Positions 1 through 11,156 of a DNA stretch of 64,000 bases are shown piece by piece (positions within the stretch are counted from its first letter, which is position 1; every line of letters starts with the position of its first letter). The translations under genes and the position numbers were made by a program. The notes beneath the pieces were generated by a model. That model was not told the origin of the DNA, did no database searches, and was given only the letters and a program-made list of their open reading frames with translations. The stretch spans positions 7,935 to 71,934 of the forward strand of contig MU277745.1 in NCBI GenBank assembly GCA_022385805.1. Direction: 5' to 3'. This DNA comes from Pilatotrama ljubarskyi (taxonomy: Eukaryota > Basidiomycota > Agaricomycetes > Polyporales > Polyporaceae).

Positions 1-171
1 ATCTATTCGCTGCGGCAGCTCTGCTGTTGCTTCAACTTCAACCCACCCCCCTACCTACGTCTGGCAACCCCCCCGTTTACATACTCCGTAGATACACGTA
101 GCACTGTTGCCTACCATAGGGCTCGGCCCTCGAGGGCAATAAACGAGGATCAAAAGAAAAAGAAAGAAAAC

Positions 172-963
172 CACTACTCGCTCGTCTACCGTGAAGAGGA
201 GCGTGAGATGTTCCCCACGCTCAAGGTGCGGCTCCTCCGCACACGCGCTACATCGCTATGCTCACCGGCTCTTCTGGCACGTCATCGCCAACTCCCAGCT
301 CTTCGGTGTCGGCTCGATCCCGTGGTCGCCCCTGGCTCGCGGCCTGCTTGCGCGTCCGCTCAGCGCGCAGAAGGAGACGAAGCGCGGCTCGAGCGACATG
401 TGCGTCCCCTCCGCTGTCACTCCGCATTCATGCGGAAGCGGGACAATCTCGATGGCTGAATCAGGTTCGACCGGTGGCTCAGGTTCATCGGCGGGTACGT
501 CAAGGAAGGCAGTGGGACGCCCGAGATCCTGAAGCGGTGCGTTGTACCTCTACTTCGCCACTGTACGCACATGGCTAAGCGAGATATGGTGGGTAGCGTC
601 GAGGAGCTGGCGAACAAGAAGGGCGTGAGCATGGCCCAGATCGCGATCGCGTGGATCCTCGCCAAGGACGGTCAGTCTCGACATCCGCGCTTCGCTAGGT
701 TCGACGAAGACGCGCTTACTATGCTCACTTGATACCGCGGCCTATTCTAGGCGTTACTGCGCCCATCGTGGGCACGACGAGCCTCGATAACCTGAAGGAC
801 ATTCTCGGTGAGATTCGCTGTTTGACCTCATATGCGGGGGGTCCTGACTGGGGTCGATGTGGCTCGCCGCGTATGTAGCGGGAGTGCACGTCAAGCTGAC
901 GGAGGAAGAGATCAAGTCTCTTGAGGAGCCGTACGTCCCGCTGCCAATCAATGGCCACGCCTG
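172..963 (+). pseudogene. AKR1: 3' fragment of an aldo-keto reductase gene
   Basis: This is the C-terminal half of an aryl-alcohol-dehydrogenase-type aldo-keto reductase. It begins inside the exon encoding [19 protein letters not shown] and continues through [57 protein letters not shown] and the family C-terminus EEPYVPLPINGHA, stop at 961-963. Introns with GT-AG ends still separate these blocks (for example the donor after PTLK and the acceptor before LFGV). Upstream of about 172 the sequence turns into an A-rich stretch unrelated to AKR exons, so the N-terminal barrel strands with the catalytic Asp, Tyr, Lys and His are missing. It cannot encode a working enzyme by itself and is best read as a truncated duplicate at the edge of the array. 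The remaining coding blocks show no frame damage, so truncation may be recent. Confidence 0.85.
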
Positions 964-2206
964 AGTGCGGCTCGTGGGCATGATCTTACAGTGATTCAAG
1001 GCGAAGATGATCGTAGAGACATAAAGTTGGTCCCGGCTCGCGTATGCCGAGTCCACGAGCTGATCAGGTACGTCCTGCCAGAAGTCTGTGGCGAGGAACG
1101 CTTTTGTACAGTGTATGGATATACTGCGACTTTTCCGGGAGCGAACGTGAGCCACGGGCGAAACTTAAGAAGCCGCCTTCTGTCGGTAGCGTGCGCGCAG
1201 GCATGTGACGAGTTTAGGAATACAAGAAGGAAAGAACCGGGGACGTAGCAAGCGCGCGCGGCTCCCGCCACCTTCAAGTAGAGATTATTAAACATGCATG
1301 CTGTATCCCATCCTGTTTGCTAGATACTTGATCCCCGACTCTTGCCTCTCCTCCTAGGGCCTCCTCCCACATTCCCTCTCAGGCTCGTCTAAGTTGGCTG
1401 TCATGTCAGAGAACATGATCGACTATTACCCGGAGTACACCGCAGAGAAGATCCCTGGGGTCTTGACCCCGGTCGAACAGGTCTGGCCATTACTCCAGCC
1501 ATGGCTGGAAGAACGCGTATACGTCCTCCGCCCGTTCTCGCGCGCGCTACTAGTAGCAAGTAGTGAGTATCTCCGCGCTGACTTCGGCTCCTGTATGCAT
1601 TGCTGCTGTCTACGTTGTCGCGTCCTTGTTGAGTTGCATAGCTGCTCTCAATTCTCTTGTACAGTACCGTCGATATCTTGACACGTGTTTCTCATAGGTG
1701 CTCCAAGTGACCGCGCGGGGTACTGTACTTGCCTGCAATCTGCGTTCCGCCGAGAGTCTGCTGGCAGCGAAAATGCTTTCCCCACTTCTCACAGACGCCC
1801 ATACGCGATCACGGGGTCGTGACCTACGCGACAGCAGGAGACGCCTCCCACTTGCATCGTCCTCCTGCAACCAAGCTGCTGTACTATAGATCTCGGTTAA
1901 TAAAACTTCCTGTATACATCTGCGGTGCTCTTTGGCAGCTACGCTAGCCGTTTGTCCAGGACTAGTAGCAGTGTGTGTGACCCACACGAAATCCCGGTGA
2001 TACCTCAGGTTAGGGTTACCCACTTTCGGACTCCGTACGGCGCGTGTAAGTGCTAGTCGAGCCCCTCGCGACTTCGCGCGAACAGCCAGAACGCCCATGA
2101 GCCCAAGTCAAAATGGCCCCTCGTATCGGAGGGATGGGGGGTTGCCCATGCTCATATTCCATACTCCCACTCAACCGTTCCTGAGAAGCCCACGTCGAAT
2201 CCCGAC
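964..2206. other. Intergenic stretch, no recognised gene
   Basis: About 1.2 kb between the AKR1 fragment and AKR2. A 95-codon open frame at 1394-1681 (plus) starts MAVMSENMIDYYPEYTAEKIPG and looks protein-like for its first 45 codons, but I recognise no family, and it could be a decayed exon. Nothing else in this stretch could be supported. Confidence 0.5.
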
Positions 2207-2212
2207 ATATAA
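2207..2212 (+). promoter_or_regulatory. TATA box of AKR2
   Basis: ATATAA about 100 bases before the AKR2 ATG at 2309. The same spacing recurs in front of every AKR copy in this window that keeps its 5' end. Confidence 0.55.
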
Positions 2213-2308
2213 GGACCTCTCCTCGGCGCGGCAAGAACTCTTCGAACTCTTCCTTCATAGTCTCAAACTTATCGCCACTGGATCTATTTGACTATCTGCT
2301 ATTTTGCA

Positions 2309-4228
2309 ATGACCACCGATAGCCTGAAAATGCCGTATGGTGAGCACTTCAGCCCCGTTGCTACGCAGGATGTGACTGACCCACTTCAGTCCGGTTGGGC
2401 AACTCGGGCCTCAAGGTCTCGAAAATCATCCTTGGCAGATGCAATACGGCGACAAGCAGTGGAGTGAGTGGGCTTTCGAAGAAGAGGAGGCCATCGAGCA
2501 CATCAAGTTTGCGTACGTATCGCCCGTGTTGTTCGCACCCCTTGAGTGCCGCCTGACAAGCGACCTGCAGATACTATGAACACGGAATCCAAACCTTCGA
2601 CACTGCCAACGTGAGCGCATATGTCGCTTGATTTCTGTTGACCTACAGTATGACGCGGCTCACAGATATACTCAAACGGCCTGTCGGAGATCATTCTCGG
2701 GAACGCAATCAAGAAGCTCAATCTACCTCGCGAGGAGCTCGTCATCATGACCAAAGTGAGCATCTACCCCACCGACCGTCAAAACAATACCGTGATCTTC
2801 CCCAGCTGACAGGGCCGGTGGCACCCGAGTATGGTATGAACCTCACACGCGAGGGCAAGAGTCCAGACGACCTCCGCCTTGTGAATCAGTACCGCCAGAG
2901 TCGCAAGGTACGCATCCCCACTCGCGGCTAGTCGCAAATAGCAAAATGCTCGAGGCTGACTCATAACCTATGCTCGCGACGACATAGCACATCTTCGCCG
3001 CGGTCAAGGCCAGTCTGAAGCGTCTACAGCTGGACTACATCGATGTGCTGCAATGTAAGCCGCGTTCTACTGCATGCTCCTCGACCCCGGCATGTTTGGT
3101 CCCTGACGGATCGCGCCAACAGTACACCGCTTCGACTACAACACCCCCATTGAGGAGTCGGTGCGTCCTACAAGACCGGCGTCAAACTTTACAAAGGGTT
3201 GACATCGTCCGTGAAAATGCACGCATTTGCAGATGCAAGCTTTGCACGACGTCGTCAAGGCCGGATACGTCCGCTACATCGGCATGAGCTCCTGCTGGGC
3301 ATATCAATGTACGCCTCATGGTCGTTCTACCTCGTGCCTCCCCGGACGCTCACGTCCGTCTGGACCCCTCAGTTCACGCCATGCAGAGTACGTCCTCGCA
3401 TCTCACTGTTCGCGATGATCACACAAGTGAACTATGGCTGCACAGACTACGCGATCACGCACAACCTCACGCCCTTCATCTCGATGCAGAACCACTATTC
3501 GCTCGTGTACCGAGAGGAGGAGCGCGAGATGTTCCCCACGGTCAAGGTACGGCCAGTCCTCCGTCACCCTGGCCATCCTCTGTCATGCTGAGGCTCATGT
3601 TGACTCCGCGGCACTCGTGTGGCGCGACTGAACGATGACTAGCAATTCGGCGTGGGCGCGATCCCGTGGTCCCCGCTCGCCCGAGGGCTGCTCACGCGCC
3701 CCCTGAACGCGCAGAAGGACACGAAGCGCGGGGCGAGCGATAAGCGCGTATCCTGGTGCTCGCAGGACACTGAGGGATGCACACTGCTGACTCACGCTCC
3801 CCCGGGACTTAGGTTCGTCGGTGGGTACAACAAGGAGGGGAGCGGGACGCCCGAGATCGTCAACAGGGTCGAAGAACTCGCGAAGAGAAAAGGCGTGAGC
3901 ATGGCCCAGATCTCGGTCGCGTGGATCCTGTCCAAGGACGGTCAGTCCGCACTTCGCGTTTGCGCATATCCGTCGCTGACTCTGGGATGGGACGCTGATC
4001 ATCACTTCACTCTGCCCATATCCTAGGTGTCACGGCGCCCATCGTAGGCACGACCAGTATCGAGAACTTGAAGGACATCATCGGTGAGTGCCGTCGTCGT
4101 TCTCAACTGATCCTTGCATATCGAGAGCTGACTTGTGTACAGCGGGTGTGCACGTCAAGCTCACCGATGAAGAGATCAAGTACCTCGAGGAGCCGTACGT
4201 GCCGATGCAGATTGTCGGGCACGCTTGA
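2309..4228 (+). pseudogene. AKR2: aldo-keto reductase (aryl-alcohol dehydrogenase type), frameshifted
   Basis: A full-length AKR gene in many short exons, from ATG 2309 (MTTDSLKMPY) to TGA 4226-4228 (EEPYVPMQIVGHA). The catalytic tetrad can be followed: Asp and Tyr in FDTANIYSNG, Lys in ELVIMTK, His in the HRFDYNTP exon. Other family blocks are [76 protein letters not shown] and [12 protein letters not shown]. Such enzymes reduce aldehydes or ketones with NADPH in the cytosol; substrate unknown. The frame breaks near 2436: IILG is followed by AGATGCAATACGGC where paralogues read GCMSYG in frame, so one base is missing. The downstream MQYGDKQWSEWAFEEEEAIEH is clean in the shifted frame. Either a young pseudogene or a base-call error. 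It is convergent with the hydrolase gene ending at 4331. Confidence 0.8.
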
Positions 4229-4330
4229 GGTAGCAGGTGTCGATAAAGAGGTGTTGTATATGGTTGCAAAGAGGACGGATTACAGTACATACTCAAAGGA
4301 ACCGCCTTTGGAATTTACACCATTCTCGGG

Positions 4331-5636
4331 TCACTCGACCTCGGTCTCGTTTCCTAAGAACGCCTTGAGTGTCTTCTCTGGAAGATCCCAGTGAGCCTGA
4401 AGGGGACGAAGTCAGCTATGCTGTCCGAAAACGGCTCCCTCGCCCAGGCAGAACTCACGAAATGATTCGCCCCCTTGAAGCGCACGAACACCACGTTCCT
4501 CGGCTTCTTCCCCACCTTCCGAGCCTCCTCCAGCTCTTCCGTGAACAGCTTCACGCACCACGGCATCTCCCACACCGAGCGGTCGCACCACAAGTGGCGC
4601 ACCTCGACATCGCCCCAATTACTCGCGCCGTCGACGGGCTCGCGCGGATAGAACGCGCCCTCCTTCTGCCTCGCATAAGTCCCGTGCGTGACGCACGCCC
4701 GCGCGATGAGGCCCTCGCTCCCGCCCGGGCCTTGCACGGGCGCATACGTCGTCTCCGCGAGGTCCTCGGGCGTCATGCGCGTGGCTGTGGGCGCCGGGTC
4801 GGTGAGCGCGTCGCAAAACTCGAGCGCGGAAGCACCCTGGGCGAACACGTCGCCATGTGCGTAATAGCCTGTAATCCAGCTGCCAAAGCGCGCGACGCGC
4901 TCTGTATCGGGAAGAGACGCGTCGTATAGAGGCTGGTACGCGCCGGGGGGCGATGTGTAACCCAAGCAGAGGAAGGATGCGTCTGTGGGGGCCTCGGAAT
5001 CAGCGACGCCGTCCACGCGATTGACATGAGCTTGCAGACGAAGCCGGGGGTGCACTCACCATATAATATGACACGCCGGACGTATTCGCTGAGCTTCACA
5101 TCGCCCTCGGGGAACAGCCTGACGTTCGCGAGGAGCGCGGTAATCCAGACACTCCCCAGGGACCATCCCACCACAACTAGGCCACCCGCGTTCGTCTGGG
5201 CGCGCGGGATGCGCTCCCTCCTGACGAAGTCTGCGAGGAAGTTGTACACCTCGCGCGCCCTATCTCGCATAAACGCCTCTGCCTCAGCAGCTGTCTCCGG
5301 GCTGTCGGGGGTGGTGGCGAGGCGCGCGGCAGTCGCGAGCTCCTCGGGAGTGTACGGATCTGAGCCGGGGTAGTCGCGCCGGTTCACGAGAACGACGCGG
5401 GCGTTGTACTGTTTCGCGAAGGGCAACAATCTCTTGAAACTCCCTGGGGACGCGCGGGGTACGGTCAGAAAGGGGAGGCGATTTCGATTGGATGCGTGCT
5501 TACCGCTGTGCCATCCCCATCCGTGGATGATCACCACCGTGGTGTACTCTGCGCTTCCTTCAGGCGCGCCGGAGTCGAGGAACGCTCTGATGGGAGTTAT
5601 AGTGTCACCCTCCGGCGAGATGGACGGGTTCGCCAT
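4331..5636 (-). CDS. Alpha/beta-hydrolase paralogue 1
   Basis: Four exons (5504-5636, 5060-5443, 4459-4982, 4331-4396) join in frame to 368 residues. The fold is recognisable: oxyanion loop VVIIHGWGWHS after strand 3, nucleophile elbow GWSLGS, a late Asp in LWCDRSVWE that could be the acid, and the catalytic His in GANHF just before the last intron. No signal peptide is visible, so it is probably intracellular. The ATG at 5636 was chosen because it aligns with the starts of both paralogues; an in-frame ATG at 5951 would add about 105 low-complexity residues the paralogues lack. The reaction is probably hydrolysis of an ester, lactone or similar bond; substrate not predictable. First of three tandem copies with identical intron positions, set inside the AKR array, which suggests a shared pathway. 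Confidence 0.88.
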
Positions 5637-6734
5637 CGGAGACAATGCTGCTGGACGATGTTGAAGAAGTTCCGAGAGGGAAGATGGCCGCTCGATTGGC
5701 ATGCTACGTCCTGCTCCCGAGCCTCTGTTATACCTCGATGTGACGCTGCCTTTAGTAGCAGCTGCGCCGCGGAACTTGCTGGACGATGCCGCCCCATTCA
5801 CACGTTCCCCGAAAGCCGTAGAGCTGTTCACGAGGCCGAGAAACAAGCAGCTGGACAGGCACAGTTGTTGTGCGCACTGTGGCGCTTGAGGGCCATGCTC
5901 TACGCAACCGGAGCGCTGCGAGTACCCTTGCCGGAGTCGAGAGGCCGACACTCGGACGGCCTCTGGAGTCCGAGTGAGTGAGTGAGTGCACGGCGATTCG
6001 ACAGCTTACAAATCCCGGGAGCTCGAGATACGGTCAGTAGGATCATCGTCCTGTCGCCGCTCGCGTTCGAGTGAGTGAGTGAGTGATGATCCGACAGGCA
6101 CACTCACAGCTTCAAGTCTCCGCCTTGCTGATACTCGCCGAGATTATTCAGCCTGTGTCAGGGGCTGCAAAGGTTGATAATCATTCGCGTATGGCAGGAG
6201 TGGGCCTGGCGTAGTATGGCCGAGTTGGCGTTCGGTTGCTCTCGCTCTACGAGTCTATGCAGGTGCTTTCCTTGAACTTCAAGATCACATGGTAGCGGAG
6301 AATAACCTTGTGCCATTGCACAGCGTTCTCCTTCAACGTGAGTCTCATCACCAAGTTCTAGACGTCTAATCCTACAGCTAGTACCTCTGAGAGCGCCACG
6401 AACTTGGAAGCCTCGAGCTCGAGCTCCTCTCTATCCCTCAATCCTTGTTTCTTTTGACACATCGCTCTGATTCGCCTCGGACCGGGAATGTCAGAAATTC
6501 AGAATGACCTTCGCAACATCCGAGTCGCCGTTCCGTTCGCAGGGAGCCATGCGGCCACTCCGGTCCGCGACCTTATAGTCCATCGTCCATCGCCTCTACC
6601 TAGCGAAGGGGGCACCGGCGTAATTATCAAAAGCATGTAAGCCATTGCTCGCATCTGATCTCTTCCTTCGTATCACCTCGCGTCATCTGTGCTCATCCGA
6701 CTACTCCGCATGGCCCTGCGGGCTTACCTACTTC
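5637..6734. other. Intergenic, upstream of hydrolase 1
   Basis: About 1.1 kb between hydrolase 1 and the 3' end of hydrolase 2. Apart from two short GAGT repeat tracts I see no gene or RNA in it. Open frames here are not supported by any family resemblance. Confidence 0.5.
5972..6085. repeat. Pair of GAGT microsatellite tracts
   Basis: Two tracts of four GAGT units, 5972-5988 and 6069-6085, both preceded by C(G) and about 97 bases apart. They lie in the presumed upstream region of hydrolase 1. Probably simple slippage repeats. Confidence 0.8.
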
Positions 6735-8038
6735 CTACTGGGTGCGTGAAGTGCGTTTACTAACCCCTAGAAACACGTCAAGGGTCTTCTCAGGCAGATC
6801 CCAATGCGCCTAGCAGGTGACAGACGGTAAGCACACTGAACACATGTACAACCCGGCCTGACGACTCACGAAGTGATTCGCGCCCTCGAAGCGTACGAAT
6901 ACGATGTCCCTCGGGTTCTTCCCGGCCCTCCTCGCCTCCTCCAGCTCCTCTGTGAGCAGCTTCACGCACCACGGCATCTCCCACACCGAGCGATCGCACC
7001 ACACCTGTCTCACCTCAACATGGCTCCAGTTGCTCGCACCTTCGACGGGCTCGCGCGGGTAGAACGCGTCCTCCTTCAGCCTCGCGCCAGTTCCATGCCC
7101 GACGCACGCCAGGATGATGAGGCCCTCGCTCCCGCCTTCTTCCTGCGGAGGCCCATATGTCGTTTCGGCGAGATCTTCGGGAGTCATGCGAGTGATCGTG
7201 GGCGAGGGGTCGGAGAGCGCATTGCGGTATTCGAGCGCGTCAGCGCCCTTTGCCCACACGTCGCCGTGCGCATAGTAGCCGGTAACCCAGACGTTGAAGC
7301 GCGCGACTCGCTCCGGAAACGTGACAGAGGTCTCGTAGAGCGGCTGGTATGCGTCGGGTGGCGGGGCATAACCGTAGCAGAGGAAGGACGTATCTACGAG
7401 GCAAGAGTCAGCAAGATTGTTCATCCAGTTTGCATCAAAGCTCGCAGGGACTCACCATAGAGAACGACACCTAGGACGTACTCGCTCAGCTTCACATCGC
7501 CTTCAGGGAACAATCTGACGTTCGCGAGCAGTGCGGTTATCCACAGGCTCCCCAGCGACCACCCTACGACCACTATGCCCCCTGTATTCTCTCGCGCGCG
7601 GGGGATGCGCTCCCGTCTGACAAAGTCAGTGAGAAAGTCAAACACTTCGCGGGCACGGTCGCGCATGAACGCCTCCGCCTCCGCGGCTGTCTCCGGGCTT
7701 ACGTCCGGAGTGGTGGCGAGGCGCGCGGGGGTCGCGAGCTCCTCGGGAGTGTAAGGGTCGGAGCCGGGGTAGTCCCGCCGATTCACAAGGACGACGCGCG
7801 CATTGTGTGGCTTCGCGAATGGGATCAGCCTCTTGAAACTTCCTAGAAATGGGCGTTTCACGGTCAGGAAGGTTGGGCGAAGTCAATCGGACGCATAGTA
7901 CTGACCGCTGTGCCATCCCCATCCGTGAATGATCACTACTGTGGTGTAATCTGTGCTTCCCTCAGGCGCACCCGAGTCAAGGAACGCCCTGATGGGAGTT
8001 TGGGTGCCATTTCCAAGAGAGGTGGAAGGAGTCGTCAT
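6735..8038 (-). CDS. Alpha/beta-hydrolase paralogue 2
   Basis: Exons 7906-8038, 7456-7842, 6870-7393 and 6735-6809 join in frame to 372 residues, starting MTTPSTSLGNG and ending with a tail after AHWDLPEKTLDVFLG. The oxyanion loop (VIIHGWGWHS), nucleophile elbow GWSLGS, candidate acid in VWCDRSVWE and the His in GANHF are all present. It is closely related to paralogue 1, with one extra residue in exon 2 and a different C-terminal tail. All three introns sit at the same positions and phases. The arrangement is head-to-tail with the other two copies, with about 1 kb between copies, so each probably has its own promoter. No membrane segment or signal peptide is seen. Confidence 0.88.
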
Positions 8039-8957
8039 TCGTGAGTACTAGTGCGCTGGCGAATGATGTTGAGCAAGCTATGAGTGAAGTCGAGGATGGG
8101 CTACTCCTGTTAAATACCCTTCCAAGAGCAGCCGCGTCCTCGAAGGCTCAAGACAATCCTACCATCTATGCGGCCTTCTACAGCCGCGAAGCTACTCAAG
8201 AAACACGTAAGCCTGAGGGGTCATAGCTCGCTTGGCGACATGTCTACCCTCAAGAAGATGACTCAGAATTGGCCTGTACGTGTGTCCTACCACTGCGAAC
8301 AAGTTATCATGTGTCATCCCTACCGCAGATATTCAGGGGCTGCGAGGTCTGCATGGTTGTTTGCTGCCAGGTCGCTGTGCGGGAGTTCTTCGGCAATTAC
8401 GCTCTTTGAAGGTAAGTCTGAAGATCTCCGCGCAATCGGAGATATCCTCGCGTCATCGAATCGCGTTCACGTCCTCGTCCCTTTTCGTGGACTATGCAAG
8501 TCCGGGATCGGGAAAGACGGAAGTGTCACGAATTTGTATCTTAGGTAAGGCGTGCGCGACGCCATCGGCCCCTCACTGTTGAGCCTGGATAAGTGTCACT
8601 GGCAGAGGAGGAATTTAGCAAATACTATTCCGTTGGCGAAGCAGACTAAGCGGCACCGTACTGACACCTGGGAACCGACTACTTACCTCCAGGATCGCAA
8701 TTGGCCGAAAACGTCGCTGCTATTCACCCGGGTCGTCAGCGTCATCCTTGACCTCGCAGTGAGCGCCGCCTTCCGTCTCCGCTTGACTGGGCACAAAGCT
8801 TGACTACCAGCATATCGTCTGACGCAATGGATACCTTGATGCCGTTGCCCGGGGCCTCCTACGCGCAATTGACATCCGCGCACTGTTCATACTATTGCGG
8901 AAACGAGCATAACACATGTTCCGCGATTCGCGCGACTGCCGGCGCTAGCCGGCCATC
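8039..8957. other. Intergenic, possible gene remnant with P-loop-like string
   Basis: About 0.9 kb between hydrolases 2 and 3. In one plus-strand frame, positions about 8499-8525 read SPGSGKTEV, which resembles a Walker A nucleotide-binding loop. No Walker B or other NTPase block could be followed and the surrounding frames are short, so this is at most a decayed fragment. Confidence 0.35.
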
Positions 8958-10246
8958 TTACATCCTACTCCGTGAACTCTTTGTCCCTAGGAATCCCTTC
9001 AGAGCCTGTTCAGGCATGTCCCAATGAGCCTAGCGGGTGGCAATCCTCGGTCAGCGTTCCGGTCCCGGATATAATCAGGTTCGGAACCCACAAAATGGTT
9101 CGCGCCCTTGAGGTGCACGATGTCGATGTTCCTCAGCGGCTCCCCTGCAGCCCGCGCCTCCTCCAGCTCTTTGCTGAAGAGGTACTCGCACCAGAGCATC
9201 TCCCAAGTCGACCTGTCGCCCCAGACATAGCGTACCTCCACATCGCGCCAGTTGTCCGCCCCTGGCACAGGCTCGCTCAGGTAGAGCGCGCGGTCCTTCA
9301 GCGGAGCCCAGATACCCTGGACGTTGCAAGCCTGGATGAGCAGCAGCTCGCTGCCACCAGGCTGCACCGGCGGTGCGTACGTGGACTCGGCGAGCTCGGC
9401 CGCGGTCATGCGCGACGCCGTGCTTGGCGGGTCTGCAGCGGGGGTGTGGAACTCGAGCGCCGCGGCGCCGTGCGTCCAGACGTCGCCGTGGTCAAAGTAA
9501 CTGGACACCCAGGCGTCGAAGCGGGAGAGACGCTCCGAGTCTGAGAGCGAGGCGTCATGCAAGGGGTGGTAGTAGTCCGGCGGATACGGGTAGCCGTGCA
9601 GGCCGTGCCAAGGTTCTATGTGGACGTGAGCGATATTCGGTATGAGGCTGCCGCTTCTTGGGCGTACCGTAGAGAACGACTCGGCGGACGTATTTGCCGA
9701 GCGCCACGTCGCCGACCGGGAATGAGCCGACGTTGGCGAGAAAGGCGGTCATCGAAAGGCAACCCAGGGACCAGCCTACGAGAACGATTCCGCCGGCGAT
9801 GTGGCCTTGCGGGGCTGGAATGCGCTGGCGTTTGACGAAATCCGCGAGGAAATCGTATATGTCGCGAGCGTGCTGCTTGATGAAGGAAGCGGTTTCCTCA
9901 GCGCCTTCCGGACTCGCAGAGGAGCTGGCGAGACGAGCGAGGTTGGCGCGTTCGTCTGGCGTGTAGGGACTGGAACCGGGATAGTCGCGTCTGTTTACGA
10001 GGACGATGCGAGTGTTGAATTCTTTCGCCAGCGGGAGTAGTTTCTTGAAATTGGCTGAGCGATGCTCGTCAGCGCTCCGTAACGGAGGAATGTGAGGAAG
10101 GGCGTACCTGCGTGCCATCCGAGTCCGTGGATGATGACAAGGGTAGTATAGTCGCTACTACCCTCGGGCGCTCCGGAGTCTAGAAAGGCCCGCAATGCAG
10201 GGCCAGAACTGCTCTCTACCGAAGCGGGGGTTAAATGGCGACTCAT
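8958..10246 (-). CDS. Alpha/beta-hydrolase paralogue 3
   Basis: Exons 10108-10246, 9668-10054, 9092-9615 and 8958-9029 join in frame to 373 residues, starting MSRHLTPASVESSSG. It keeps VIIHGLGWHAG (oxyanion loop), VGWSLGCL (nucleophile Ser), VWGDRSTWEM (candidate Asp) and LKGANHF (His). It is the most divergent of the three: the second glycine-tryptophan loop reads HGLGW rather than HGWGW, the elbow has Cys after Gly, and the start of exon 3 has GEPWHGLHGYPYPP where the others have G(D)xSFLCxGY. The divergence suggests a different substrate or an older duplication. Intron positions and phases match the sister copies. Confidence 0.86.
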
Positions 10247-10689
10247 GCTGAAGAGGTGTTGCGCTTGCGCTGCCGTTCATGTTCGCGAGAGGGCGCGTCC
10301 TTCTTATCCCTCCATAAAAGTGCTTACCAATCAGAGGGACCGACTGGAGATACTGAGGATCCGGTGCAAAGCTGCACTGCTGCCAGTGCACTGATACTGA
10401 CAGGCGGTCGGGCTTGGTCAGCAACGATTTAGACCATCAAAGGCTCACGGGCACGCCATTGTGCCCTTGGCACACCTGGGTGTGCGGAAAGATATCCCCT
10501 GTGATCGGAGCGCGGGAAGGGCAGTGCATACCGGCCGGCGGGTCTTGCAGCCATTCGCTTGAGCGGAGAAGCGTCGCCGACACACACCGCACACAGACGG
10601 CCATACGAATGGTGTGTTTGAGCCACATCCGAGTGGCAATGCACGATAAGAGCCTGGCGGCCGCCTCTGGCGTCAAAGGGCGCAAAACG

Positions 10690-10905
10690 TCCGTTTCTGA
10701 CGATCCCAGTGCGCCTACATGGTGATATCGCAAAGCTATCAGCTAGAGAAACGTGCATACCGGCGTCGGAACTCACGCTATGTTTTGCACCCCCCAGCCG
10801 CACAGATTCGACATGCCTCACCCTCCCGGTCGTACCCCACGCCCTCTCAACCTTGTGTGCACGAGATGCTTGCTCTTCCGCATATCCGACTGAGAGGGCT
10901 CGCAT
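10690..10905 (-). pseudogene. Relic of a fourth alpha/beta-hydrolase copy (3' end)
   Basis: Reading the minus strand, KVERAWGTTGRVRHVESV followed by RLGGAKHS matches the paralogue stretch ELEEARAAGEPLRNIDIV...GANHF. Directly after the His comes GTGAGT, the same donor as in the live copies, then about 65 bases later TAG and the exon start AHWDRQKRTF (10714 downward), matching AHWDLPEKTL. So the final intron is preserved while the codons around it have drifted. The 5' two thirds of the gene were not found. Confidence 0.65.
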
Positions 10906-11156
10906 CGAAGCAGACGTATCTCCACGGGAGAGTCAGACGCAAGCTGCTTGGGCACAACGTACAACTTCGAGACAAGCATTCCTCTAATCAGAACCGCTGA
11001 GTGACCACTTTGATGCCAAGTGAGATTCTCCATGACGTGAGAGTGTGCGACCACGGGAACGCATCCGGGAATGCATCGAGAGCTCAGAGAACCACTTTGA
11101 CCACGCACTGCTACTCGTATAGCGACACGGTACAATCCTGCACAATCTCGGGCCCT

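Noticed and set aside
1394..1681. A 95-codon frame starting MAVMSENMIDYYPEY
   Set aside because: Plausible first half but no recognised domain and no clear continuation; left in the intergenic note.
5637..5951. N-terminal extension of hydrolase 1 to an upstream in-frame ATG at 5951
   Set aside because: The extra residues have no counterpart in the two paralogues, whose starts align with 5636.
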